NCBI RefSeq assembly: GCF_029335315.1 | Contig: NZ_JARJLT010000053.1 | Location: 1 to 64,000, forward strand | Direction of reading: 5' to 3' | Origin: Pseudomonas citronellolis | Lineage (GTDB): Bacteria; Pseudomonadota; Gammaproteobacteria; Pseudomonadales; Pseudomonadaceae | Length of the DNA: 64,000 bases | Shown: in pieces, positions 45,540-56,706 of the stretch | Numbering within the stretch: the stretch's first letter is position 1 | Layout of the letters: the number at the start of each line of letters is the position of its first letter | Translations under genes and position numbers: made by a program | The notes under the pieces: model-generated | Told to the model about the DNA's origin: nothing | Databases searched by the model: none | The model's input: only the letters and a program-made list of their open reading frames with translations

Positions 45540-46064
45540 TCATTGGTCATTACCGTCTTTTTTCTTCTGCCTAGAATTGCTGGGTGGGATGCCACCGAAC
45601 AAGCCGAACAGGTTCTGAGTCCCCAGATAGAGCTTCTTCGACTGCTCGACATACTGACTCATCAGATCCTGCATGACTGGCACCTGTTTGTGCATAAAGT
45701 CACTCCAAGCCTGAGAGGACTGCACCCCTGTCTGGGTTTGGATGTCGATCACGGTCTGAATGCTCTTCTCCAGATAGTTGCCGAGCATACCCTGGAACGG
45801 GCCGTAGAAACGGATGATGCCCTTGAGCATGTCGCTAGAGAAGATCGGCTCGCCATCGCTTTCCGCCTCCTGAATCACCTGCAGCAAGATACTTCGAGTC
45901 AGGTCCTCGCCACTCTTCGCGTCTACTACCCGGAACGGCACTTCATCGATGACCAGTCGACGGATGTCGCCCAGGGTGACATGGGTACTGGTGTGGGTGT
46001 CGTATAGGCGTCGATTGGTATATTTCTTGATCAGACGTGGAGCAATACGGTCGTCTTCGGGCAT
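45540..46064 (-). CDS. phaR: PHB synthesis repressor PhaR
   Basis: A 174-residue regulator. The N-terminal PHB_acc_N domain, APRLIKKYTNRRLYDTHTSTHVTLGDIRRLV, binds DNA and PHB granules; the second PHB_acc domain (about 75-150) follows. PhaR represses phaP until granules titrate it. The Lys-rich tail NSRQKKKDG is typical. The presumptive operators lie upstream of phaP. Confidence 0.93.
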   Translation of the reverse strand: MPEDDRIAPRLIKKYTNRRLYDTHTSTHVTLGDIRRLVIDEVPFRVVDAKSGEDLTRSILLQVIQEAESDGEPIFSSDMLKGIIRFYGPFQGMLGNYLEKSIQTVIDIQTQTGVQSSQAWSDFMHKQVPVMQDLMSQYVEQSKKLYLGTQNLFGLFGGIPPSNSRQKKKDGNDQ

Positions 46065-46207
46065 GCAAGGCGTCTCTTCATGAAATGGGCTGTGCTAGTT
46101 ACCAGCACTATTTTAGTGCTTTTCTCATAAATATCCCCACCGAAGCCAGCAACTGGATATACCACCCCGCAGGACTCCTATCGCAGCTCTAGGCTCCGCA
46201 AGAAAAG

Positions 46208-46800
46208 TTGATGCGACTGGAGTCCCGTACGGCTAGGCGCCACGAATTCCCCAATGCAGCATGGGAGTTACTCAAGGATCTGGTTTCCCTCGAGCAGAGG
46301 ATGGGGCGGCCGCACAGTGATGATCGCTTGGTGCTCAATGGCATCTTCTGGGTCCTGTGCTCTGGGGCCGCTTGGCATGACCTTGCCGGAACATTTCGCC
46401 CGTGGTCGACGGTGATCAGCGCTTCCGTGACTGGCGCGACGACGATACGCTTGACCAAATACTCGAGCGCTGGTACCTCCGATTGAATGAGGAAAGGTTG
46501 ATGGGGCTGGGGTTACTGCTGCCGGTCTTCGTAGCTGATCGTAAAGCGCGTCAACGCCGCCTTCCAGTCACGGATCAACAGGGGAACGAGCCAAGGCGAC
46601 CCGACCGCCAAGACTCACCTGATCTGCGATGCCAATAGCGTTTCTTCTGCGCTTCATACTTTCTCCCAGACAAACCAGCGATATCGCACAGGCTCAGCCA
46701 CTACTGGAACAGGTGCGCATTCCTGGTAAGCCGGGGCGGCTGTTTGGCCGCCTAAAGTACCGACAGCAGAACATCATCGAGCGGACGCTACGACTCAATG
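46208..46800 (+). mobile_element. IS5-family remnant, interrupted and internally deleted
   Basis: Pieces of an IS5-type transposase are found in several frames: HEFPNAAWELLKDL... RPHSDDRLVLNGIFWVL (46208-46430), QRFRDWRDDDTLDQILERWYLRLNEE (next frame), and later RFILSPRQTSDIAQAQPLLEQV and KYRQQNIIERT. A foreign IS256 piece sits in the middle and at least one internal deletion is needed to explain the rest. No terminal repeats recognised. Confidence 0.7.
46508..46597. repeat. Copy of the end of the IS256 element
   Basis: About 90 nt nearly equal to 37431-37520 of the IS256 element, with a short internal gap (CTGCCGGTCTTCG against CTGTGGCAGTCTGTCTTCG). It lies inside the IS5 remnant and marks a past insertion or recombination. 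Confidence 0.85.
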
Positions 46801-46827
46801 CTTACGGTAGCATTTTTCGTACAATAC

Positions 46828-47199
46828 CTAGGACTGCAGCCAAGACTCGACCACATCGTTACCGTGCTCAGCTTTCCAAGCCTTCAGCACCTTGTGATTT
46901 CCACCCTTGGTTTCTACCACTTCGCCAGTGTGCGGATTCTTGTAGACCTTCACCACACGCTCACGGCGCTTGGATTGCGATGCACGGCCTCCGCGGACAC
47001 TCACAGCGCCAACTGCCGATGGATCGAGGATCGCGACGATGTCACGAAGGGACTTGCCATATTCGCCCATCAGCGTTTTCAGCTTTTCCTCAAACTCGAT
47101 TTCCTTTTTGAGGGAGTTATCGTTCTTCAGAGATTCGAGATAAGCCAGTTGGTCGGCGAGGGCCTTTTCTGCGGCACGGAACTCAGCAAGCTTCGACAT
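46828..47199 (-). CDS. H-NS-like MvaT/MvaU-family silencer
   Basis: A 123-residue protein starting MSKLAEFRAAEKALADQLAYLESLKND, the oligomerising coiled coil of MvaT/MvaU, with a C-terminal DNA-binding domain (RVVKVYKNPHTGEVVETKGGNHKVLKAWKAEHG) that binds AT-rich minor groove. In Pseudomonas these proteins silence horizontally acquired DNA. An extra copy at the right end of the island would help it hide or compete with host MvaT. The start at 47199 follows GAGAT; an upstream in-frame ATG lacks a site. Confidence 0.9.
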   Translation of the reverse strand: MSKLAEFRAAEKALADQLAYLESLKNDNSLKKEIEFEEKLKTLMGEYGKSLRDIVAILDPSAVGAVSVRGGRASQSKRRERVVKVYKNPHTGEVVETKGGNHKVLKAWKAEHGNDVVESWLQS

Positions 47200-47605
47200 A
47201 AAAATAATCTCAATAAAAATGAATGACCCAGAGAGCATATCCGACTCTGCAGGTCATCCCAACTAGCGGACCTGTGGTTTGGGATTAGTAACCGCGAGGG
47301 ATACGACCAAAGCGCAACGTCTTGGTGGTGGCCATGAGGGAATCTGCGGCCTCAGTCGCACCATCTGTGCGTACCCGAACTAGCCTGTAATGCGTGACTT
47401 CGCGACCTTCTCAGGATGTGATAGCCCCGGTCTCGATGTACCACGCTCTGGCGCGGCAGGTTCTCGATAAGCTGGCACCAAATAAACCCTGAGCTAAAAG
47501 CCGTCGTGCGCACTTAGACTTTCAGCTAAAAACCTGGGCAGGCCGGGCGCAGACGTTCTAGGGTTAGTCATTCAGGCACAAGAACAAGAACCTGGAGACC
47601 GAGCC
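47200..47605. other. Right island border region
   Basis: About 400 nt with no confident gene. On the minus strand 47288-47480 reads almost open but contains a stop and matches nothing I know. No direct repeat of the integrase-side region was found. GC rises sharply at the TAXI-TRAP gene, so the right border probably lies here. Confidence 0.4.
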
Positions 47606-48559
47606 ATGATCCGACGCACCCGCCTGGCGCTGGCCGGCGCCGCCTTCCTCGCCGTCTGCGCCACCGCCCAGGCCGCCCCCACCTTCATCAACATCCTCAC
47701 CGGCGGCACCAGCGGGGTGTACTACCCCGTGGGCGTCGGCCTGTCGCAGATCTACAGCCACGGCATCGAGGGCAGCAAGACCTCGGTGCAGGCCACCAAG
47801 GCCTCGGTGGAAAACCTCAACCTGCTGCAGGCCGGCCGCGGCGAACTGGCCTTCGCTCTTGGCGACTCGGTGGCCGACGCCTGGAAAGGCGAGGCCGACG
47901 CCGGCTTCAAGACGCCGCTGAAGAAGCTGCGGGCCATCGCCGGCACCTACCCCAACTACATCCAGATCGTCGCCAGCAAGGAGTCGGGGATCACCTCCCT
48001 GGCCGACCTCAAGGGCAAGCGCATCTCCGTCGGCGCGCCCAAGTCCGGCACCGAGCTGAACGCCCGTGCGATCTTCAAGGCCGCCGGCCTGAGCTACCAG
48101 GACATGGGCAAGGTGGAATACCTACCCTTCGCCGAGTCGGTGGAGCTGATCAAGAACCGCCAGCTCGACGCCACCCTGCAGTCCTCGGGTCTGGGCCAGG
48201 CATCGATCCGCGACCTCGCCTCGACCATGCCGGTCAGCTTCGTGGCGATCCCCGCCGAGGTGGTGGCGAAGATCGGCAACAACGCCTACCTGCCGGCGAC
48301 CATCCCGGCCAAGACCTACGACGGCCAGGACGCCGACGTGCCCACCGCCGCCATCGTCAATATCCTGGTAACCCATGAAGGGGTGAGTGACGAGTTGGCC
48401 TACCAGATGACCAAGCAGTTGTTCGATAACCTGCCGCGCCTGGTCACCGCCCATGCGGCGGCCAAGGACATCAGCCTGGACAAGGCGGCGAAGAACCTGC
48501 CGATTCCGCTGCACCCCGGCGCCGAGCGCTTCTACAAGGAAAAAGGTCTGCTTCCCTGA
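47606..48559 (+). CDS. TAXI-family TRAP transporter binding protein
   Basis: A 317-residue periplasmic receptor with a Sec signal (cleavage near residue 23, AQA) and the TAXI-type fold: TFINILTGGTSGVYYPVGVGLSQIY at the N-terminus, LKGKRISVGAPKSGTELNARAI and a C-terminal HPGAERFYKEKGL. These proteins feed glutamate-like or other organic acids to a fused TRAP permease. The permease follows 48 nt later. Confidence 0.93.
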   Translation: MIRRTRLALAGAAFLAVCATAQAAPTFINILTGGTSGVYYPVGVGLSQIYSHGIEGSKTSVQATKASVENLNLLQAGRGELAFALGDSVADAWKGEADAGFKTPLKKLRAIAGTYPNYIQIVASKESGITSLADLKGKRISVGAPKSGTELNARAIFKAAGLSYQDMGKVEYLPFAESVELIKNRQLDATLQSSGLGQASIRDLASTMPVSFVAIPAEVVAKIGNNAYLPATIPAKTYDGQDADVPTAAIVNILVTHEGVSDELAYQMTKQLFDNLPRLVTAHAAAKDISLDKAAKNLPIPLHPGAERFYKEKGLLP

Positions 48560-48607
48560 GCCATGGGCCGGCCCCACGCCGGGGCCGGCCACCGCAGGAG
48601 ACCCCGA

Positions 48608-50635
48608 ATGAGCGATACCGCCCACGGCCTGCATGCCGACACCGAGCGCTGGCCCGCCAGCCTGTTCGCCGTCGCCCTGGCCTTTTCGATCTTCCAGATC
48701 GCCACCGCGGCCTTTCCGCTGATCTCCACCCAGGTCCTGCGCGCGGTGCACGTGGGCTTCCTGCTGCTGGTGGTCTACCTGAGCTACCCGGCGCGCGGCC
48801 AAGGCCGTCCCTGGCAGCCGCTAGCCTGGCTGCTGGGCCTGGCGGGCATGGCCACGGCGGCCTACCAGTGGTTCTTCGAGGCCGACCTGATCCAGCGCTC
48901 CGGCGAGCTGACCCACGGCGACATGCTTATCGGCCTGGTGATGATCGTGCTGGTGTTCGAGGCCGCCCGGCGCGTCATGGGTATCGCCCTGCCGATCATC
49001 TGCGCCCTGTTCCTCGTCTACGGCCTGCTCGGCCAGTACCTGCCGGGGGAGCTGGCGCACCGCGGCTACGGTTTCGACCAGATCGTCAACCAGCTGTCCT
49101 TCGGCACCGAGGGCCTGTACGGCACGCCCACCTACGTCTCGGCCACCTATATCTACCTGTTCATCCTGTTCGGCGCCTTCCTCGAACAGGCCGGGATGAT
49201 CCGCCTGTTCACCGACTTCGCCATGGGACTGTTCGGCCACCGCAGCGGCGGACCGGCCAAGGTCTCGGTGTTCTCCTCGGCGCTGATGGGCACCATCACC
49301 GGCTCCGGGGTGGCCAACGTGGTCACCACCGGACAGTTCACCATTCCGCTGATGAAACGCTTCGGTTACTCGCCGGCCTTCGCTGGTGGCGTCGAAGCCA
49401 CCTCCAGCATGGGCAGCCAGATCATGCCCCCGGTGATGGGGGCGGTGGCCTTCATCATGGCCGAGACCATCAACGTGCCCTACGCCGAGGTGGCCAAGGC
49501 GGCGCTGATCCCGGCCCTGCTGTATTTCGGCTCGGTGTACTGGATGGTCCACCTGGAGGCCCGGCGCAGCCATTTGCACGGCCTGCCGCCGGAGCAATGC
49601 CCAAGCGCCTGGGGCGCGCTGCGCCAGCGCTGGTTCCTGCTGATCCCGCTGCTGGTGCTGATCGCCCTGCTGTTCTCCGGGCGTACCCCGCTGTACTCGG
49701 GCATGGTCGGCCTGGCCCTGACCGCCATTGTCATCCTCGGCTCGGCGATCATCCTGCGCGCCGGCAACACCTGGCTGCGCATCGCCTTCTGGGTGGCGCT
49801 AGGGGTGCTCTGCTCGGGGTTCTTCCGCCTGGGTATCGGCATCGTCTTCCTGGTCATCGCAGCCCTGGCACTGGCCTGCGTCTTCATCCGCGGCGGCCGC
49901 GCCACCCTGCGGGCCTGCGTCATGGCCCTGGCCGAAGGTGCCCGCCATGCGGTGCCGGTGGGCATCGCCTGCACCCTGGTCGGGGTGATCATCGGCGTCA
50001 TCTCGTTGACCGGGGTGGCCACCACCTTCGCCGGCTACATCCTCGATCTGGGCCGCGACAACCTGTTCCTCTCGCTAGTGCTGACCATGCTCACCTGCCT
50101 GGTGCTGGGCATGGGCATCCCGACCATCCCCAACTACATCATCACCAGCTCCATCGCGGCGCCGGCCCTGCTGGAGCTGGGCGTGCCGCTGATCGTCTCG
50201 CACATGTTCGTGTTCTATTTTGGCATCCTCGCCGACCTCACCCCGCCGGTGGCCCTGGCCTGCTTCGCCGCCGCCCCCATTGCTCAGGAGAGGGGGCTGA
50301 AGATCAGCTTCTGGGCGGTGCGCATCGCCCTGGCCGGCTTCGTCGTGCCCTTCATGGCGGTCTACGACCCGGCGCTGATGATGCAGGGTGACAGCTGGGC
50401 GGCCACGCTCTACATGCTGGTCAAGGCAATCTTCGCGGTAGTGCTCTGGGGCATGGCCTCCATCGGCCACCTCAGTGCCCCCATGCCCTGGTGGGAACGC
50501 GGCCTGGCGTTCGCCGCCGGCCTGTTGCTGATCCTCGCCCTGCCGATCAGCGACGAAGCCGGCTTCGCCCTGGGCGCGGCGGTGCTCGGCTGGCACCTGT
50601 GGCGCCATCGCGGCGCGGCCGGGCAGCCGGCATGA
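48608..50635 (+). CDS. TRAP transporter fused permease (DctQM-like)
   Basis: A 675-residue integral membrane protein that joins the small 4-helix (DctQ-like) and large 12-helix (DctM-like) TRAP subunits, as is usual for TAXI systems. About 15-17 hydrophobic segments are visible, and FSSALMGTITGSGVANVVTTGQFTIPLMKRFGY is a conserved DctM loop. The start at 48608 follows GGAG. It overlaps the next gene by ATGA. It should be sodium- or proton-driven with the receptor at 47606. Confidence 0.92.
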   Translation: MSDTAHGLHADTERWPASLFAVALAFSIFQIATAAFPLISTQVLRAVHVGFLLLVVYLSYPARGQGRPWQPLAWLLGLAGMATAAYQWFFEADLIQRSGELTHGDMLIGLVMIVLVFEAARRVMGIALPIICALFLVYGLLGQYLPGELAHRGYGFDQIVNQLSFGTEGLYGTPTYVSATYIYLFILFGAFLEQAGMIRLFTDFAMGLFGHRSGGPAKVSVFSSALMGTITGSGVANVVTTGQFTIPLMKRFGYSPAFAGGVEATSSMGSQIMPPVMGAVAFIMAETINVPYAEVAKAALIPALLYFGSVYWMVHLEARRSHLHGLPPEQCPSAWGALRQRWFLLIPLLVLIALLFSGRTPLYSGMVGLALTAIVILGSAIILRAGNTWLRIAFWVALGVLCSGFFRLGIGIVFLVIAALALACVFIRGGRATLRACVMALAEGARHAVPVGIACTLVGVIIGVISLTGVATTFAGYILDLGRDNLFLSLVLTMLTCLVLGMGIPTIPNYIITSSIAAPALLELGVPLIVSHMFVFYFGILADLTPPVALACFAAAPIAQERGLKISFWAVRIALAGFVVPFMAVYDPALMMQGDSWAATLYMLVKAIFAVVLWGMASIGHLSAPMPWWERGLAFAAGLLLILALPISDEAGFALGAAVLGWHLWRHRGAAGQPA

Positions 50636-51039
50636 CCGGCCTGTGCCTGGGGCTGGCCGGGGTGGTCTGGGCCAGCCTGCCGCTGCAGCACTTCACCCTG
50701 GCCTGGCAGCACAGCATCGAGAAGATTCGCTGGGAAGAGGACTACCAGGTGACGCCCGCCGGCCTGGTGCTGGGCGAGGCACGCGTACGCGGCAACGGCG
50801 CCGGCATGGAGATTCCGGACGGTGCGGTCCTGCGCGACGGCGCCTGGCACTACCGGCGCCACCTTCCACCGCTGCAACCGCTGCACGCCGGGCGCACGCC
50901 CGAGGCCGGCGACTACCAGTTGTGCACCGAACACGGCTGCCAGACGCTGTCGCACTGGCTGGGGCCACCGACGACGGCGACCCCGGCCGTGGATTTCTGG
51001 GCCTGCGAGACGACCACCGAAACGTCCCGGCCCCTCTAG
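50632..51039 (+). CDS. DUF1850 protein of the TRAP operon
   Basis: A 135-residue DUF1850 protein that is commonly the third gene of TAXI-TRAP operons. WQHSIEKIRWEEDYQVTPAGLVLGEARVRGNGAGM is the family hallmark. It has one N-terminal hydrophobic segment. It overlaps the permease gene (ATGA). Its role is unknown. Confidence 0.85.
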   Translation: MTGLCLGLAGVVWASLPLQHFTLAWQHSIEKIRWEEDYQVTPAGLVLGEARVRGNGAGMEIPDGAVLRDGAWHYRRHLPPLQPLHAGRTPEAGDYQLCTEHGCQTLSHWLGPPTTATPAVDFWACETTTETSRPL

Positions 51040-51058
51040 CGCAGCGAATCGCGCTCGC

Positions 51059-53032
51059 TCAGCCGACGACGTGCAGGTAGTGCAGGTGCCTTTCATACTG
51101 ATCGAGAATGTCGCTGATCACGTCATCGCGGCTCCAGCCCATGATGTCGTAGTCCTGGCCACCCTCGCGCAGATGCACCTCGGCACGGAAGTACTTGCGC
51201 GCATCGCTGCTCTCCTCGGTGTCACGCATGACGAAACTGGGCGTGGTGAACGCGCGCGGTCGCACTTCGTAGAGGAAGCGGCCTTCGCCGACATGGTCCA
51301 GCTCCAGGCTCACGCGGCCGTCTTCGCGCTCGCTCACCGTTACCTCGTAGCCCTGCTTGCGCAATTCGGCGGCGACCTCCTCGCACGCCGGCCTCGCCAC
51401 CTCGGCGATGAAGCGCGTCACGTGGGCACGCCGCGGCAACATGGCGATGTTGCGCAGGCGCCGCTGCCAGCCGCCATGGGCATAGGGCGCCTGGCGCGGC
51501 GACGGCAGTGCCTGGTTGCGCAGGCCGCGGCGGGTGGCGTCCAGGTGCAACGCACGGAACAATCCCCAGATCGAAGCCAGGAGGATGATGGAGAACGGCA
51601 GCGCACTGGCGATGGTCGCGGTCTGCAGTGCCTTCAACCCGTTGGCCAGCAGTAGCGCGATCGCCACCACGCCAATGCTCACCGACCAGAAGATGCGCTG
51701 CCATAGCGGCGAGTGGTCATGCCCGGACGAGGCCAGCATATCCACCACCAGAGCACCGGAATCGGCGGAGGTGACGAAGAACACCACCACCATCAGTACC
51801 GCGACCATGGACACCACGCTCGACAGCGGGAAATGCTCGAGGAAGGCGAACAGCGCCAGCGAGCTGTCCTGGTCGACTATCGCCGCCAGGTCTTGCACGC
51901 CATCGGTGAGGATCATGTGGATCGCAGAGTCACCGAAAACCGTCATCCACAGCAGGGTGAAACCGGCCGGTACGAACAGCACGCCACAGACGAACTCGCG
52001 AATCGTCCGGCCACGCGAGATGCGCGCGATGAACAGACCCACGAAAGGCGACCAGGACAACCACCAGCCCCAGTACAGCAGGGTCCAACCACCGATCCAG
52101 TCCGTGGGCTGGTAGGCGTAGAGATTGAACGTCTTGTAGACGATGTCGGACAGGTAGGCGCCGGTATTCTGTACGTAGGTCTGCAGCAGGAAGACCGTGG
52201 GGCCCAGCAACAGCACGAAGAGCAGCAGCACCGCCGCCAGCCCCAGGTTGAGCTCCGAAAGAATGCGGATGCCCTTATCCAGGCCGCTGGCCACCGAAAG
52301 CGTGGCCAGGCCGCAGGTAATGGCGATCAGGACGATCTGCACGGTGGGGTTCACCGGCAAACCGAACAGATGGTGGAAACCGCTGTTGATCTGCAGCACG
52401 CCATAGCCCAGCGAAGTGGCGACACCGAACACGGTGCCGAGGATGGCGAAAATGTCCACGGCATGGCCGATGGGCCCATGGATGCGCTCGCCGATCAGCG
52501 GATAGAGCGCCGAGCGCAGCGTGAGCGGCAAGCCCTTGCGGAAGCTGAAGTAGGCCAGGATCAGCCCGACCATCGCATAGATCGCCCAGGCGTGCAGGCC
52601 CCAGTGGAAGAAGGTGATCTTCATCGCTTCGCGCGCGGCGGCTACCGTGCCCGGCTCACCCACCGGCGGCGTGGTGAAATGCATGACCGGCTCGGCGACA
52701 CCGAAGAACATCAGGCCGATGCCCATGCCGGCGGAAAACAGCATGGCGAACCAACTGCTGCTGCGGTACTCCGGCTCGCTGTGGTCGGGGCCGAGCTTGA
52801 TATCGCCATAGCGACTGACCGCCAGGAACACGACGCTGATCAGGATCAGCGCCACCGCGAGGATGTAGAACCAACTGGCATTGGTGATGATCCATTGCTG
52901 CACGTCGTTGAACAACGCTTGTGCCTGCTCCTGGAAAACGGAGGCATAGAGCACCAGTACCAGGATAAGCACTGCACTGCTGTAGAACACCGGTGGATTC
53001 AGGGTACTCCTTGGCTTGGATGGGGCATTCAT
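51059..53032 (-). CDS. BCCT-family choline/betaine transporter (BetT-like)
   Basis: A 657-residue transporter with 12 helices and the BCCT motif region (FFHWGLHAWAIYAMVGLILAYFSFRKGLPLTLRSALYP). WWLSWSPFVGLFIARISRGRTIREFV is the conserved helix 8-9 motif. The C-terminal 150 residues (about 510-657) form the cytosolic osmosensory tail of long BetT proteins. AAGGAG precedes the ATG at 53032. The substrate is probably choline. It is convergent with the TRAP operon. Confidence 0.92.
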   Translation of the reverse strand: MNAPSKPRSTLNPPVFYSSAVLILVLVLYASVFQEQAQALFNDVQQWIITNASWFYILAVALILISVVFLAVSRYGDIKLGPDHSEPEYRSSSWFAMLFSAGMGIGLMFFGVAEPVMHFTTPPVGEPGTVAAAREAMKITFFHWGLHAWAIYAMVGLILAYFSFRKGLPLTLRSALYPLIGERIHGPIGHAVDIFAILGTVFGVATSLGYGVLQINSGFHHLFGLPVNPTVQIVLIAITCGLATLSVASGLDKGIRILSELNLGLAAVLLLFVLLLGPTVFLLQTYVQNTGAYLSDIVYKTFNLYAYQPTDWIGGWTLLYWGWWLSWSPFVGLFIARISRGRTIREFVCGVLFVPAGFTLLWMTVFGDSAIHMILTDGVQDLAAIVDQDSSLALFAFLEHFPLSSVVSMVAVLMVVVFFVTSADSGALVVDMLASSGHDHSPLWQRIFWSVSIGVVAIALLLANGLKALQTATIASALPFSIILLASIWGLFRALHLDATRRGLRNQALPSPRQAPYAHGGWQRRLRNIAMLPRRAHVTRFIAEVARPACEEVAAELRKQGYEVTVSEREDGRVSLELDHVGEGRFLYEVRPRAFTTPSFVMRDTEESSDARKYFRAEVHLREGGQDYDIMGWSRDDVISDILDQYERHLHYLHVVG

Positions 53033-53323
53033 TGCGGGTTTTCTCCTTTGAATCTGTGTGCCGAAGCACAGCGGAAAACCTATCAAGGGTAACAAGCATG
53101 GCCTGCTACCCCTACCGCAAATGGGAAATGGGCGCTTTTTTCGCCGAGCGATTCCTGATACTCCAGCCAGCGTGATGACGCTTACGCAACGGTGCGAACG
53201 TGAGGCGCTGGTACTTCACTCACCGCGAAAGGGTCCTGTAGACTTGCGCTCCGGGTGTCTGCTGCAAGGGTGGCGAGACAGGTCAATGCGCAGGTCGGGC
53301 CGCCGCGCGGAGAGCTTGTGCGC

Positions 53324-54682
53324 ATGCAACAGAATCCCCTGCCCCGTGCCCAGCGAATGGCCGAGCGCGCCTTCGCCAACCTTGAACGTTTCCTGCATAT
53401 CGAAGCCGTCAGTGGCGCCGTCCTGCTGGTCGCCGCCGTCATCGCCCTGCTGTGGGCGAACTCCCCGGCCGCTCATGGCTACGACGCCCTATGGCACGCT
53501 CCGCTGTCCATCGGAATCGGCTCCTTCACGTTCTCGCGTTCGCTCCACTTCTGGATAAACGATGGGTTGATGACCGTGTTCTTCCTGGTCGTCGGCATGG
53601 AAATCCGCCGGGAAATCCATGAGGGTGCCCTGGCCAACCTGCGCCAGGCGGCATTACCCATGATAGCGGCTGTTGGTGGTGTCCTGGCGCCGGCAGCGAT
53701 CTACCTGGCGATCAACCACACCCCCGCCGCGCACTCGGGCTGGGCCATACCGACGGCCACCGACATCGCCTTCGCGGTGGGCGTGCTGGCGTTGCTGGGC
53801 AAATCCATCCCCGCCAACGTCAGGGTGTTCCTGCTGGCGCTGGCCGTCATCGACGACATCATCGCGGTCCTGATCATCGCCGTCTTCTACTCAGGAGGCC
53901 TCGACTACAGTGGCTTCGCCATCGCGGCAGTGGGCATCCTGCTCGTGCTCGGCCTGCAGAAGATCGGCGTCGGAACCGCCTACGCCTATGTGCTTCCGGG
54001 TGCGGTGACCTGGGCCGGCCTGCTCATGACCGGGGCGCATCCCAGCCTGGCCGGCGTGGTGCTCGGCCTGATGACACCGGTGTACAGCATGCCGATGCGG
54101 GAGCGCCCCCTGGAGCGTGTTTCGCGCATCACCGGCGAACTGATCGGCCGGGCCCAATCACCGGAACGGGACGCAAGCGACCTGATGCCGCCCCTGAAGA
54201 GCCTGCGCCATGCTCAACGCGAACTGGTCCCGCCCGTAGTACGCGTTCAGCAGGCCCTGCATCCCTGGGTCGCCTACGGCATCATGCCCCTGTTCGCCCT
54301 TGCCAACGCTGGGGTCAGCCTCCAGGGCATCGATCTGGCTGCCGAGGCGCCGCATTGGGTCCTGCTGGGCGTGGCCGCCGCGCTCATCATCGGGAAACCA
54401 CTCGGCATCATCAGCATCACCTGGTTGATGGTGCGCCTGGGCTGGTGTGCATTGCCGAGCGGGGTCACCTGGCGAGGCGTCATCCTGATCGGGCTGCTCG
54501 CGGGTATCGGCTTCACCATGTCGATCTTCATCGCCATGCTCGGCTTCTCCGATCCCAGCCTGCTCGGCCCCGCGAAGCTCGGCGTACTGATCGGCTCCAC
54601 CTTCGCCGCGGCGCTGGGGCTGGCGTGGGGGGCTTTCGTCATGCGTCAGGACAAGGGGCGGGAGCCTGCGCGCGCGAAGTGA
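53324..54682 (+). CDS. nhaA: NhaA-type Na+/H+ antiporter
   Basis: A 452-residue NhaA antiporter with the ion-binding [15 protein letters not shown] and [20 protein letters not shown] motifs, corresponding to the D163/D164 region of E. coli Nha[11 protein letters not shown] and [15 protein letters not shown] are also typical. The ATG at 53324 (a GTG lies 2 codons earlier) follows GGAG. It extrudes Na+ at alkaline pH and lies beside the choline transporter, both suited to salt stress. Confidence 0.93.
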   Translation: MQQNPLPRAQRMAERAFANLERFLHIEAVSGAVLLVAAVIALLWANSPAAHGYDALWHAPLSIGIGSFTFSRSLHFWINDGLMTVFFLVVGMEIRREIHEGALANLRQAALPMIAAVGGVLAPAAIYLAINHTPAAHSGWAIPTATDIAFAVGVLALLGKSIPANVRVFLLALAVIDDIIAVLIIAVFYSGGLDYSGFAIAAVGILLVLGLQKIGVGTAYAYVLPGAVTWAGLLMTGAHPSLAGVVLGLMTPVYSMPMRERPLERVSRITGELIGRAQSPERDASDLMPPLKSLRHAQRELVPPVVRVQQALHPWVAYGIMPLFALANAGVSLQGIDLAAEAPHWVLLGVAAALIIGKPLGIISITWLMVRLGWCALPSGVTWRGVILIGLLAGIGFTMSIFIAMLGFSDPSLLGPAKLGVLIGSTFAAALGLAWGAFVMRQDKGREPARAK

Positions 54683-54849
54683 GCGACCCGATCCAGGGTC
54701 CGTCTCAGGGCCAACGGTCGTGCCTGAGGGACGAAGTCCGCCCACTATTGCTCGGACGAGCATCAGCCTCGCGGACCGAACACCCGAACCGGGGCGGCCC
54801 GGATGACATGGTACATTGCCCCTTTCCAGCCCCCCAGGTCGACAGATAG

Positions 54850-56613
<1,764 letters not shown>

Positions 56614-56706
56614 GGTGCCCTCGAAACGCCTTTCGCCATTTTCCTGAACTTCTCCCGACCCGACTCGACCAAAACTATTCAAACCGAGTCGAACGGGAGG
56701 ATTTCC

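Noticed and set aside
47288-47480. Minus-strand frame reading ...VRTDGATEAADSL...FGRIPRGY
   Set aside because: Contains an in-frame stop, has no clear start and matches no family; possibly a remnant but not callable.
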